A stretch of DNA of 64,000 nucleotides from Methylotenera_A sp046594915 (GCA_046594915.1 JBKJRC010000012.1:1-64000), one strand, 5' to 3'; shown: positions 35,417-44,123, numbered from the stretch's first letter. The notes: generated from the sequence alone by a model not told the origin. Numbers and translations: made by a program.

Positions 35417-36214
35417 TTACCAAAAATACGTTAATACCAGCAAGCCAAAAATAATGCGATACCATGCAAATACGGTGAAATCGTGATTGGCGACAAATCG
35501 AATCAATATCTTAATCACTAACAACGCCGATAAAAATGCGGTGACAAAACCCACAGCAAACATCGGTAAATCCGCCACGCTTAATAATTGCCAGCTTTTG
35601 AGTAAATCGTAACCCGTGGCGGCAAACATAATCGGTATGGCTAAAAAGAACGAAAACTCGGTGGCGGTTTGGCGCGTTAAGCCAAAAACCATGCCGCCCA
35701 AAATTGTTGCGCCAGAACGCGAAACGCCTGGCACTAAAGCAAGCGCTTGCGCTAAACCAATTTTCAACGCTTGGGCTTTGGTAATCGTTTCAATCTGTTC
35801 GGTGGTTGCATTTTTAGCATACTTTTCAATGATCAAAATGGCAAATCCACCAATAATTAAAGCAATGGCGACAGTAATAGGTGAGAATAAATATTCTTTA
35901 ATATAGCCATGCAATAGTAAACCTAAAACAGCGGCGGGGATAAATGCAATGATTAAATTAATGACAAAATTTTGAGCGGACGCTTCCTTTGTCATATTTG
36001 TAACGGTATTGATTAAGCGTTGCCTAAACTCAAAACAAACCGCCAAAATCGCGCCCATTTGAATGAAGATTTCAAAAATCTTACCTTTGTCGTCATTAAA
36101 ATCCAGCAAATCGCCCGCAATAATTAAATGCCCAGTGCTGCTAATCGGTAAAAATTCGGTGACGCCTTCTACAATGCCTAATATAAATGCTTTAAATAGT
36201 AGTATTAAATCCAT
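35417..36214 (-). CDS. uppP: undecaprenyl-diphosphate phosphatase
   Basis: Recycles undecaprenyl pyrophosphate to the carrier lipid used for peptidoglycan and other surface polymers. The 265-residue membrane protein of the BacA type has GIVEGVTEFLPISSTGHL near the N-terminus and the second active-site loop ALVPGVSRSGATI in the middle, with about eight membrane helices. Complete, with normal length. It follows the yidB-like gene on the same strand but is separated from it by the hairpin at 36260-36293. Confidence 0.96.
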   Translation of the reverse strand: MDLILLFKAFILGIVEGVTEFLPISSTGHLIIAGDLLDFNDDKGKIFEIFIQMGAILAVCFEFRQRLINTVTNMTKEASAQNFVINLIIAFIPAAVLGLLLHGYIKEYLFSPITVAIALIIGGFAILIIEKYAKNATTEQIETITKAQALKIGLAQALALVPGVSRSGATILGGMVFGLTRQTATEFSFFLAIPIMFAATGYDLLKSWQLLSVADLPMFAVGFVTAFLSALLVIKILIRFVANHDFTVFAWYRIIFGLLVLTYFW

Positions 36215-36259
36215 AATTGATGCTTTTTAAGTGTTAAGCTAATTTTATCAGGTTTATAA

Positions 36260-36293
36260 AACTTTAAAGGGTGCGCTAGCACCCTTTAAAGTT
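36260..36293 (-). terminator. strong hairpin terminator between yidB-like gene and uppP
   Basis: A perfect 15-bp stem: AACTTTAAAGGGTGC (36260-36274) with GCACCCTTTAAAGTT (36279-36293) and a 4-nt loop. On the minus strand it runs into TTTATAAA. It probably separates the yidB-like message from uppP. Confidence 0.8.
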
Positions 36294-36320
36294 GATGAAT
36301 GTTTAAATGGTGTGAGTTGG

Positions 36321-36710
36321 TTACTTCAACATACCCAAAATAGTCGATAATAAGCCACCAGATTCTGCAGGCACTTCGCCGTCGGGGGTTAATTTATCGA
36401 CCATTCTGGGTAAATGTTCGGCAATTTGTGCGCTGATTGTTTCAGGACTAATGCCAAACTTAGCTGCTAAATCTGCAATCGCGCCATCACCCAAAACATT
36501 CGAAACTTGTTCGGGAGAGATAGCTAAATTTTCGCCTGTGCCAACCCAAGAGGCAGCCGCTTCGCCTAAGCCACCTTCTTTAAATTTATCTAAAATGCCG
36601 TTTAAGCCACCATTTTGGTTGAATAGATCAATCGCCACTTGCGCCATATTGCCTTGCTCACCACCAACTTTGCCCAAAACTGCCCCTGCGATGCTATCAA
36701 ATAAACCCAT
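36321..36710 (-). CDS. YidB/DUF937 family protein
   Basis: A 129-residue protein that starts MGLFDSIAGAVLGKVGG, typical of the YidB/DUF937 family. The middle has GLGEAAASWVGTGENLAISPEQVSNVLG and the C-terminus LPRMVDKLTPDGEVP, both family features. The role is unknown. I used the ATG at 36710 because GGGA lies upstream and the family starts there; frames to 36728 add six residues. Confidence 0.88.
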   Translation of the reverse strand: MGLFDSIAGAVLGKVGGEQGNMAQVAIDLFNQNGGLNGILDKFKEGGLGEAAASWVGTGENLAISPEQVSNVLGDGAIADLAAKFGISPETISAQIAEHLPRMVDKLTPDGEVPAESGGLLSTILGMLK

Positions 36711-36887
36711 ACTTATTCCCATCACCAATAATTGACTTTAGCATAGTGTAAAGCAATATAACTTGAAGTAAACCTGCATTGATATGGATTAACAAAGATT
36801 TACAGTAATTGAGCATCATTTTTATGCTTAAGAAATATATAAATTGACAGACGAAACTTGGTTTATTGATATTGGTACGCTAATTGC

Positions 36888-38075
36888 ATGTTTATTCATA
36901 AAAATTTTATGAAAGTGCAAATAATGGTTGATAGTGCCAATAAATTATCGTGGCACGATCCACTAAAGCTTTTACTAGAATCGACTAGTGAGGGTATTTA
37001 CGGCATTAATACCACTGGGCAGTGCACGTTTATTAATCGTGCGGGTGCAGCACTTTTAGGCTACGAGCCTAAGCAGGTGTTAGGCAAAAATATGCATAAT
37101 TTAATTCATCATGCCAAGCCTGATGGTAGCCATTATGCAGAGCACGATTGCCCTATTTTTCAAGCGTTTTTGCAGGGAAAATCCTGCCGCATCGATCAAG
37201 ACGTGTTGTGGCGCGCCAATGGTACACGTTTCGCGGTGGAATACTCTTCAAATCCGATGCTTGAAAATGGCGTTATTTTAGGGGCGGTGGTCACTTTTGT
37301 GGATATTTCTGAGCGCAAATATCACGAAGATATTTTGCGCCAAGCGCGACTGCGGCTAGAAAAACAAGTGGCCGATCGCACACAAGATTTAAGCGAGGCC
37401 TTACTTAATGTACGCAATTTATCAGCGCATTTGCACAGTATTCGTGAAGAAGAGCGCACACGCATTGCGCGAGAAATTCATGATGAGTTTGGTAGCTTAT
37501 TAATTGCATTAAAGTTAGACGTAGGCTGGCTATCAAATCGATTGCAAGAACAGCCTGCGTTGATGCAAAAATCCCAAAGTATGGCGCGGTTAATCGATAC
37601 AGCTGTTGAAAATGTAGGGCGCATTATGACCGATTTACGCCCAAGTATTTTAGACCATGAAGGCCTATGGGCAGCCTTGGAATGGCAGGTAGAAGAGTTT
37701 ATTGATAGCAGCGAATTAACCTGCGATTTACAAGTGCAGCTAGGCCAAACTGCCGCACCCGATGGCGCAAAAGCGACTGCTATTTTTCGTATTTTTCAAG
37801 AAATGCTGAGTAATGTCGCGCGGCACGCGAAAGCACAACAGGTAGAAATTTTGTTGCACACTCAAAAGCATTTTTTAATTATTGAAGTGAATGATGACGG
37901 TTGCGGTGCAGAGATAAACACATTTTCACATCCGCAAGCGTACGGCATTATCGGCATGCGCGAGCGTGCTGGGCATTTTGGTGGTGAGATTATGGTGCGT
38001 AGCGCACCAAACAAGGGCACACAATTGCGATTGATTATGCCATTAGCAAATGCTGAGTTTGTGTTGAATGAATAG
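36888..38075 (+). CDS. soluble PAS-domain sensor histidine kinase (NarX/UhpB type)
   Basis: A 395-residue cytoplasmic kinase without membrane helices. A PAS domain (about 25-142) with a Cys/His-containing insert (HDCPIFQAFLQGKSC) is followed by a short coiled coil, then a HisKA_3 dimer domain with the phospho-acceptor His198 in REIHDEFGSLL. The HATPase domain has the N box EMLSNVARHAKA and G box DDGCG. Later ATGs at 36909 and 36924 are also possible starts. The response regulator follows at 38133. Together they lie directly before the cynA operon, whose control is their likely job (inference). Confidence 0.9.
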   Translation: MFIHKNFMKVQIMVDSANKLSWHDPLKLLLESTSEGIYGINTTGQCTFINRAGAALLGYEPKQVLGKNMHNLIHHAKPDGSHYAEHDCPIFQAFLQGKSCRIDQDVLWRANGTRFAVEYSSNPMLENGVILGAVVTFVDISERKYHEDILRQARLRLEKQVADRTQDLSEALLNVRNLSAHLHSIREEERTRIAREIHDEFGSLLIALKLDVGWLSNRLQEQPALMQKSQSMARLIDTAVENVGRIMTDLRPSILDHEGLWAALEWQVEEFIDSSELTCDLQVQLGQTAAPDGAKATAIFRIFQEMLSNVARHAKAQQVEILLHTQKHFLIIEVNDDGCGAEINTFSHPQAYGIIGMRERAGHFGGEIMVRSAPNKGTQLRLIMPLANAEFVLNE

Positions 38076-38132
38076 TATGACAAATATCGCCATCAAAATA
38101 TGGCATCAATTCGTGTTAAAAAAGGGTTAGTG

Positions 38133-38783
38133 ATGATACGCGTTTTGCTGTGTGATGATCATTTTATTGTGCGCCAAGGCTTGCGCCAACTAATTGCAGA
38201 TGCGATTGGTATAAGCGTTGCTGCAGAAGCAGAAGATGGCGTGACTGCTATTCAACTAGCGCGCCAACAAGCTTTTGAGATTGTATTACTCGATATTGCA
38301 ATGCCTAACAAAGATGGCCTAGATGTGCTGAAGCAATTACGGCATGAATTTCCTAAGCTGCCCGTATTAATGCTTAGCACCTACCCAGAAAAACAATACG
38401 CAGTGCGCTGCTTAAAACTGGGTGCAAATGGCTATTTGAATAAAAGCACTAACCCAACCGAGTTAACACATGCAATTCGCAAGGTAGCCAGTGGCGGCAT
38501 TTATATTAATCCTGCAATGGCAGAAACATTAGCAATGTCGCTGGCTAGCCCAGAAAGAAAATTGCCGCATGAAGATTTATCGCACCGCGAATATCAAGTG
38601 TTTTGCCAAATAGCGGCAGGGCAAAGTTTGACGCAGATAGCACAAAAGCTATCGTTATCGCTAAATACGATTAGTACCTATCGCGCACGTATTTTAAGTA
38701 AAACCCATACGAAAAATGATGTTGAAATTGCATTGTATGCAGTTAAAAACGCGCTGCAAGCCAGCATAAACTGGGCAACTTAA
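38133..38783 (+). CDS. LuxR/NarL-type response regulator
   Basis: A 216-residue two-component regulator. The receiver domain has the acidic pair CDDH (8-9), phospho-acceptor Asp54 (VLLDIAMPNKDG), Thr/Ser in MLSTYPE and Lys in LNKS. The C-terminal LuxR helix-turn-helix is around residues 150-205 (LSHREYQVFCQIAAGQSLTQIAQKL, LNTISTYRARIL). I start at the ATG at 38133 where the receiver begins; a longer frame to 38100 exists. It pairs with the kinase just upstream, and twin palindromes follow its stop codon. Confidence 0.93.
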   Translation: MIRVLLCDDHFIVRQGLRQLIADAIGISVAAEAEDGVTAIQLARQQAFEIVLLDIAMPNKDGLDVLKQLRHEFPKLPVLMLSTYPEKQYAVRCLKLGANGYLNKSTNPTELTHAIRKVASGGIYINPAMAETLAMSLASPERKLPHEDLSHREYQVFCQIAAGQSLTQIAQKLSLSLNTISTYRARILSKTHTKNDVEIALYAVKNALQASINWAT

Positions 38784-38828
38784 CCCTGTTTTGCAAGCAA
38801 ATTTTATCGGGTAATTCTAGCGGAGTCT

Positions 38829-38867
38829 TTTTTGTAGTAGTGCTACTACAAAAAGTGTAGCGCTACA
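38829..38867. promoter_or_regulatory. twin palindromes before cynA, possible regulator sites
   Basis: Site 1 is TGTAGTAG-TG-CTACTACA (38833-38850), flanked by T5/A5 that extend the dyad to 38829-38854. Site 2 is the perfect palindrome TGTAGCGCTACA (38856-38867). Their centres are exactly 20 bp apart and both are built from TGTAG / CTACA half-sites. They lie about 75-110 bp before cynA. Site 1 might also act as a hairpin after the regulator gene, but no T-run follows. Confidence 0.6.
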
Positions 38868-38941
38868 TTGATACTTAAATTTTACGATTCTTTTTATAAT
38901 TATTTGTAAGTTAATTAATTTATTTTTTATAGGAAATTGCC

Positions 38942-40303
38942 ATGGCTTCGTTTTCTAATCCGTTTGATCCCAATAATAAATTAGGTAAAGGCTGTAATTG
39001 TGGCCAGCATAATAGCCAAGCAGCGCATGACGAAGCAGAGGCGATGAATACCCAGCAATTGGGAGATAGAGCCGTTGAAGGTGCAATTATGCGCGCACTC
39101 TTTCCGCATGATGAAACGCGTCGAAATTTTCTACGTACCGTGGGCGCAGGCACCGCTTTTGCCGCAATCTCACAGTTTTTGCCGATTAACTTTATGCAAG
39201 AAGCGTTTGCTGAAACCGGTGGCGCGTTAGAAAAAACCAAACTCAAAGTCGGTTTTATTCCTATCACCTGTGCTACGCCGATTATTATGGCAGCGCCGAT
39301 GGGCTTTTATGCTAAACATGGCTTAGATGTTGAGGTGGTGAAAACGGCAGGTTGGGCTGTGGTGCGCGATAAAGCCATTAATAAAGAATACGATGCGGCG
39401 CATATGCTGGCCCCTATGCCGCTGGCAATCAGCATGGGTGTTGGCTCAACACCTATTCCATGGACAATGCCGGCGGTTGAAAATATCAATGGCCAAGCCA
39501 TTACCTTGGCAATTAAGCACAAAGATAAGCGTGATCCCAAATCGTGGAAAGGTTTTAAATTTGGTGTACCGTTTGATTTTTCAATGCACAATTATTTGCT
39601 GCGTTACTATTTGGCAGAGTTTGGTTTAGATCCAGACATGGACGTACAGATTCGTTCAATACCACCCCCAGAAATGGTGGCTAACTTGCGTGCTGGCAAT
39701 ATTGATGGTTTTTTAGCGCCAGATCCTGTCAATCAACGCGCGGTTTATGATGGCGTAGGCTTTATCCATATTCTTTCTAAAGAAATTTGGGATGGTCATC
39801 CTTGTTGCGCGTTCTCCGCCAGCAAAGAGTTTGTGACAACCATGCCCAATACTTATCAAGCTTTAGTGAAAAGTATTATTGAAGCCACGGCATATGCCAA
39901 TAAAGACGAAAATCGTAAATCCATCGCCAGTGTCATTGCGCCTGCTAACTATTTAAATCAGCCAGTCACCGTATTAGAACAAGTGCTTACAGGCACCTAT
40001 GCAGATGGCTTGGGTGGTATTCAAAAAGTACCGACACGTGTCGATTTTGAGCCTTTCCCCTATGAATCGTTTGCTATTTGGATATTGACGCAGATGAAGC
40101 GTTGGGGACAGATTAAAGGTGATGTTAATTACCAAAAAATTGCGAGTGAAGTGTTTTTAGCAACCGATGCGATGAAATTAATGAAAGAGGCTGGTTTAGT
40201 GCCGCCAAAATCGAACACTAAGAAATTCTTTGTCATGAAAAAAGAGTTTAATCCTGCCAAGCCAGAAGAATATATTGCGAGTTTTCCAATCCGTAAAGTT
40301 TAA
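38942..40303 (+). CDS. cynA: ABC transporter substrate-binding protein, NrtA/CmpA family, probable cyanate binder
   Basis: A periplasmic binding protein of the nitrate/bicarbonate/cyanate group, 453 residues. A twin-arginine signal (R60-R61-N-F-L, then AGTAFAAISQF) exports it folded. It follows an unusual 59-residue N-terminal extension with the motif C18-N-C-G-Q-H23. The mature part begins KLKVGFIPITCATPIIMA and keeps the family motifs DAAHMLAPMPLA and LRAGNIDGFLAPDP. Because cynS ends the operon, cyanate is the likely ligand; nitrate or another anion is not excluded by sequence. A 10-bp hairpin follows its stop. Confidence 0.82.
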   Translation: MASFSNPFDPNNKLGKGCNCGQHNSQAAHDEAEAMNTQQLGDRAVEGAIMRALFPHDETRRNFLRTVGAGTAFAAISQFLPINFMQEAFAETGGALEKTKLKVGFIPITCATPIIMAAPMGFYAKHGLDVEVVKTAGWAVVRDKAINKEYDAAHMLAPMPLAISMGVGSTPIPWTMPAVENINGQAITLAIKHKDKRDPKSWKGFKFGVPFDFSMHNYLLRYYLAEFGLDPDMDVQIRSIPPPEMVANLRAGNIDGFLAPDPVNQRAVYDGVGFIHILSKEIWDGHPCCAFSASKEFVTTMPNTYQALVKSIIEATAYANKDENRKSIASVIAPANYLNQPVTVLEQVLTGTYADGLGGIQKVPTRVDFEPFPYESFAIWILTQMKRWGQIKGDVNYQKIASEVFLATDAMKLMKEAGLVPPKSNTKKFFVMKKEFNPAKPEEYIASFPIRKV

Positions 40304-40314
40304 TTCAACCATTT

Positions 40315-40342
40315 AGCAATGCCACTTAAAACTGGCATTGCT
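40315..40342 (+). repeat. intercistronic hairpin after cynA
   Basis: AGCAATGCCA (40315-40324) pairs perfectly with TGGCATTGCT (40333-40342) around an 8-nt loop, with no T-run. In ABC operons such hairpins often protect the upstream message so that more binding protein than permease is made; that role is inferred here. Confidence 0.6.
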
Positions 40343-40398
40343 TGGCGATAAATCGTTGTGTGTCTGCGCAAAGTTAATTGCTTTTATAAGAAACTGAT

Positions 40399-41247
40399 AT
40401 GAAAAATTCCAAACAGTGGTTACCCGCCATGCTGTCCTTAATAATCTTGCTGATATTTTTAGGGGCTTGGCATTTAGCCACGCTACCAACGCAAGGCACT
40501 GTAGATCCCAACATGGATCCAGAGTACGCTAAATTGCTGGGTGCGTCCGCTGCCACAGGTGAAAAATCGACCGTGCCAACACCCAAAGATGTATTTGATA
40601 AACTGTGGGAAAGTGCCAAAGACCCGTTTTACGATCATGGAACGAATGATAAAGGCATTGGCGTTCAAATCGCCTATTCTTTGGCGCGTGTTGGATTAGG
40701 TTATAGTTTAGCCGCTTTAATCGCCATTCCACTTGGATTTGCCATTGGCATGTCACCACTTTTATACAAAGCTTTAGATCCTTTTATTCAAGTACTTAAA
40801 CCAATTTCACCTCTCGCTTGGATGCCGCTTGCGCTCTATACCATTAAAGATTCAGGCATATCGGCCATTTTTGTTATCTTTATTTGTTCTATCTGGCCCA
40901 TGCTCATTAATACGGCATTTGGTGTTTCAACGGTTCGGCGCGAGTGGATTAACGTTGCACGCACTTTAGAAGTTAAGCCGCTACGCATGGCTTTTAGAGT
41001 CATATTGCCCGCTGCTGCGCCCACCATTATGACAGGCATGCGCATTTCACTTGGTATTGCATGGTTAGTGATTGTTGCTGCTGAAATGTTAGTTGGCGGC
41101 ACGGGTATTGGTTATTTTGTATGGAACGAATGGAATAATTTATCGATTACCAGTGTGATTGTGGCCATTTTAGTGATTGGCGTCATTGGTATGATATTAG
41201 ATTTGTTATTAGGAAAAGTGACCAAACTAGTTAGTTTTAAAGAGTAA
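40399..41247 (+). CDS. cynB: ABC transporter permease, NrtB/CynB family
   Basis: The inner-membrane permease of the anion importer, 282 residues. An N-terminal helix (MLSLIILLIFLGAWHLATL) is followed by a periplasmic stretch of about 60 residues. The BPD_transp_1 domain comes next: the QIAYSLARVGLGYSLAALIAIPLGFAIG start, then the EAA-type loop ARTLEVKPLRMAFRVILPAAAPTIMTGMR that contacts the ATPase. It lies between cynA and the ATPase gene on the same strand. Confidence 0.85.
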   Translation: MKNSKQWLPAMLSLIILLIFLGAWHLATLPTQGTVDPNMDPEYAKLLGASAATGEKSTVPTPKDVFDKLWESAKDPFYDHGTNDKGIGVQIAYSLARVGLGYSLAALIAIPLGFAIGMSPLLYKALDPFIQVLKPISPLAWMPLALYTIKDSGISAIFVIFICSIWPMLINTAFGVSTVRREWINVARTLEVKPLRMAFRVILPAAAPTIMTGMRISLGIAWLVIVAAEMLVGGTGIGYFVWNEWNNLSITSVIVAILVIGVIGMILDLLLGKVTKLVSFKE

Positions 41248-41288
41248 TGTTAATGCCTAAATTAAGCCAATTTTTTAAGTGAATATCC

Positions 41289-42161
41289 ATGAGCGAATTA
41301 GACCCAATTATTAAAATTCAAGGCATTGCCCAGCGCTACCCATCACGCGAGGGCGGCACGAATACCGTATTTGAAAACCTTCATTTAAATATTCAAAAAG
41401 GTGAGTTTGTCTGTTTAATCGGCCATTCTGGTTGTGGTAAAACCACTATTTTAAATGTACTCGCTGGTTTAGATAGTACTTCTGAGGGCTACGTATTTGT
41501 TGATGGTCGCGAAATAAGCGGCACTAGCCTAGACCGCGCGGTGATTTTTCAAAGCCATGCGCTCATGCCCTGGTTATCGGTAAAAGGCAATATTGCGTTT
41601 GCGGTTAAATCGCGCTGGCCCAATTGGACTAAAGCGCAAATTGATGCACATTGCTTAAAATATATTCAGCTCGTCAATTTAACTGGTGCCGAAAACAAAC
41701 GCCCTGCTGAATTATCGGGCGGCATGAAGCAACGTGTTGGCATTGCACGCGCATTATCCATTGCGCCAAAAATATTGTTGATGGATGAGCCTTTTTCAGC
41801 TTTAGACGCGTTAACACGCGGCGTGCTGCAAGAGGAAGTATTGCGCATTTGTGCCGAAACCAAACAAACGGTTTTTATGATTACGCACGATGTCGATGAA
41901 GCTTGTTTATTGGCAGATAAAGTGGTGTTAATGACCAGCGGCCCACAAGCGCGCATTGCCGAAATTGTAGAAAACACCATGCCAAAACCACGTAGCCGCG
42001 CTACTTTGCACCATGATCCACAGTTTTATAAAATAAGAAATCACTTAGTGGATTTTTTGGTTAATCGCTCAAAAATGCATTTAACCGACCCAGATGCGCT
42101 AAATTTTGACCCGAAATATCCGCCTATGGTACAGCCAGGCTTAGAAAATATTGCCGCTTAA
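41289..42161 (+). CDS. cynD: ABC transporter ATP-binding protein, NrtD/CynD family
   Basis: The ATPase of the importer, 290 residues. Walker A is GHSGCGKTT, the Q-loop is VIFQSHALMPWL, the signature is LSGGMKQR, Walker B is ILLMDEPFSALD and the switch His is in MITHDVDEA. It lacks the extra binding-protein-like domain of NrtC, so it is NrtD/CynD-like. The C-terminal tail of about 40 residues (HHDPQFYKIRNHLVDFLVNRSK) is family typical. cynS follows by 38 bp with GGAGAG before its ATG. Confidence 0.88.
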   Translation: MSELDPIIKIQGIAQRYPSREGGTNTVFENLHLNIQKGEFVCLIGHSGCGKTTILNVLAGLDSTSEGYVFVDGREISGTSLDRAVIFQSHALMPWLSVKGNIAFAVKSRWPNWTKAQIDAHCLKYIQLVNLTGAENKRPAELSGGMKQRVGIARALSIAPKILLMDEPFSALDALTRGVLQEEVLRICAETKQTVFMITHDVDEACLLADKVVLMTSGPQARIAEIVENTMPKPRSRATLHHDPQFYKIRNHLVDFLVNRSKMHLTDPDALNFDPKYPPMVQPGLENIAA

Positions 42162-42199
42162 AGGCAGTAAATAAAACTATTTGTTAATGGAGAGAAAAT

Positions 42200-42643
42200 A
42201 TGAATCGTCATGATGTAACCGAAATGATTGTGGTGGCTAAAAACACCAAAGGTTTAAAATGGTCTGACATTGCCAGTAAAATCGGCCTATCAAAAGAATG
42301 GACAACCGCCGCGCTATTAGGCCAAATGACCTTAACCAAAGCGCAAGCCGATATTATCGGTACAACATTAGATTTACCAGCAGAAGCAGTAGCGTTGTTG
42401 CAAACCGTGCCTTATAAAGGCAGCTTGCCCACCGCAGTGCCAACTGACCCATTGTTATACCGTTTTTATGAGCTAATTAACGTGTATGGCACCACGATAA
42501 AATCGCTGATTCATGAAGAGTTTGGCGACGGCATTATGAGCGCGATTGATTTTTCGATGGATATTCAGCGCGAACCGAATCCAGCAGGCGATCGCGTGAA
42601 AATCGTATTAAATGGTAAGTTTCTGTCTTACAAGACTTATTAA
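42200..42643 (+). CDS. cynS: cyanate hydratase (cyanase)
   Basis: Converts cyanate and bicarbonate to ammonia and CO2. The 147-residue protein has the N-terminal helical domain and a C-terminal catalytic domain with YR88FYE91 and GIMS114AIDF. These match Arg96, Glu99 and Ser122 of the E. coli enzyme. Complete. It ends the cynA-B-D operon, giving uptake plus breakdown of cyanate as a nitrogen source or for detoxification. No carbonic anhydrase gene (cynT) is nearby to refill bicarbonate. Confidence 0.95.
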   Translation: MNRHDVTEMIVVAKNTKGLKWSDIASKIGLSKEWTTAALLGQMTLTKAQADIIGTTLDLPAEAVALLQTVPYKGSLPTAVPTDPLLYRFYELINVYGTTIKSLIHEEFGDGIMSAIDFSMDIQREPNPAGDRVKIVLNGKFLSYKTY

Positions 42644-42654
42644 TAAAAAGTTAA

Positions 42655-42704
42655 CCGCAAAGTTAACCCAATATTTGCACTAAAAAATGGGTTAACTTAT
42701 GCGG
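42655..42704 (+). terminator. hairpin after cynS
   Basis: CCGCA-AAGTTAACCCA (42655-42670) pairs with TGGGTTAACTT-a-TGCGG (42688-42704) with one bulged A and a 17-nt A+T-rich loop. It lies between the convergent cynS and pseudouridine synthase genes and could serve both. Confidence 0.6.
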
Positions 42705-42776
42705 CTATTTTGATGTAAAGCGCACTAAATGTGGGCGCTAAACATTAATTGACTTAAAAATCAGACTTAAACAGCG

Positions 42777-44123
42777 TTAGAATTTTTCGTTCTCTCTTAA
42801 ATAACGCCATTGCCCTTGCGGCAATTTACCTAAATTAACGCTACCAATGCGCACGCGTTTTAAGCCCACAACAAATAAGCCAACCATTTCACACATGCGA
42901 CGAATTTGGCGCTTTTTGCCTTCACGTAAAACGAATCTTAACTGGTCTTCATTTTGCCAACTGACTTTCGCAGGCTTGAGTTTTTCGCCATCTAAACTTA
43001 AACCGTGATTCAAGCGCTGCAAATCTGCATCACTTAATTCGCCTTCCACCCGCACCAGATATTCTTTCTCTACACTGGAATCTTCACCAATCAAATGGCG
43101 CGCAATTCGGCCATCTTGAGTAAGCACTAACAAACCTGTCGAATCAATATCTAAGCGACCTGCTGGTGCTAAGCCATGCAAAAAACCACGTTGGAATTCT
43201 TTGGCATTATAAGTGGTTAAGTCGGGGTCATCCATCCATTCGTTATCTGGGTGAACCAGCACAATCGCAGGTTGATAACCATCTTCCGCTTGCCCGCTTA
43301 CATAACCTACAGGCTTGTGCAGCAATATCGTCACTTGCTCGGCTTGTTGCTCATAAGCGTAACCACTAATAATAATTTCTGCGTCAGGTTTAATGCGCGT
43401 GCCCAGCGTTTCCAAAATCTCGCCATCCACTTTCACCCAGCCATTCACAATCCATTCATCTGCTTCGCGGCGCGAACAAATACCACGCTCCGCCATCACT
43501 TTAGATAAGCGCGGCATGTCTACATTGACTGGTGATGATTTATAAGCCGCTTTTGCCGCCGCGCCATATTGTGGCTTGCTTGCGCCATCGTATCCGTCAC
43601 GCATTTTACCACCACGTCGCGGTGCTTGACGATATTGCGGCTCGTTTTTATCAGGGCGCGGGGTGATGCGCGTATCAGTGCCTGTGGGTTTATGTTGTTT
43701 TGGCGGCGCTTGATTTAAATCTGGTGATTTAGAATCAGTGTTTTTAGAATCACTTTTTTCAAAATCATTCGGCGTTTCAGCCCTTAACTCACTTCTTAGC
43801 GGTCTATTTTCATTCGGTTTATTGTAAGCAGGTCTATTTTCAGTTGGCTTACTGTAATTCGCTTTATTCTCATTAGCTTTAGCTGAACCAGCCTGATCTG
43901 CAAAAGGTTCACCATGCGCTTTACCATCAAAGCGATGATTACGCTGACGCGCACCTTCCGTTTTTGGTGATTTTAATGTGTTAACTGCGTCATCATTATC
44001 TCTAATAACAGGTTTTGCTGGCGCTTGCGTTCTATCGCGCTTAGCAGGGTCAACGCGACGCACAGGCGTTTTGCTAGTCGATGACGTTTCGCTAGGTTTT
44101 TTAATGATTTTAATAGTGGCCAA
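42777..44123 (-). CDS. 23S rRNA pseudouridine synthase, RluB/RsuA family, with long disordered N-terminus
   Basis: Modifies uridine in rRNA. The catalytic part is ordinary: an S4 domain (residues 203-250, RLSKVMAERGICSRREADEW), then the synthase domain with the catalytic Asp325 in GRLDIDSTGLLVLT and the late REGKKRQIRRM. The first 200 residues are unusual: a Lys/Arg/Asn/Pro-rich, probably unfolded tail with imperfect repeats such as KPTENRPAY and KPNENRPLR (92-110). By analogy with other RluB proteins the tail may bind rRNA. RluB (position 2605) is the likeliest member; RluE or RluF is less likely. Confidence 0.88.
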   Translation of the reverse strand: MATIKIIKKPSETSSTSKTPVRRVDPAKRDRTQAPAKPVIRDNDDAVNTLKSPKTEGARQRNHRFDGKAHGEPFADQAGSAKANENKANYSKPTENRPAYNKPNENRPLRSELRAETPNDFEKSDSKNTDSKSPDLNQAPPKQHKPTGTDTRITPRPDKNEPQYRQAPRRGGKMRDGYDGASKPQYGAAAKAAYKSSPVNVDMPRLSKVMAERGICSRREADEWIVNGWVKVDGEILETLGTRIKPDAEIIISGYAYEQQAEQVTILLHKPVGYVSGQAEDGYQPAIVLVHPDNEWMDDPDLTTYNAKEFQRGFLHGLAPAGRLDIDSTGLLVLTQDGRIARHLIGEDSSVEKEYLVRVEGELSDADLQRLNHGLSLDGEKLKPAKVSWQNEDQLRFVLREGKKRQIRRMCEMVGLFVVGLKRVRIGSVNLGKLPQGQWRYLRENEKF

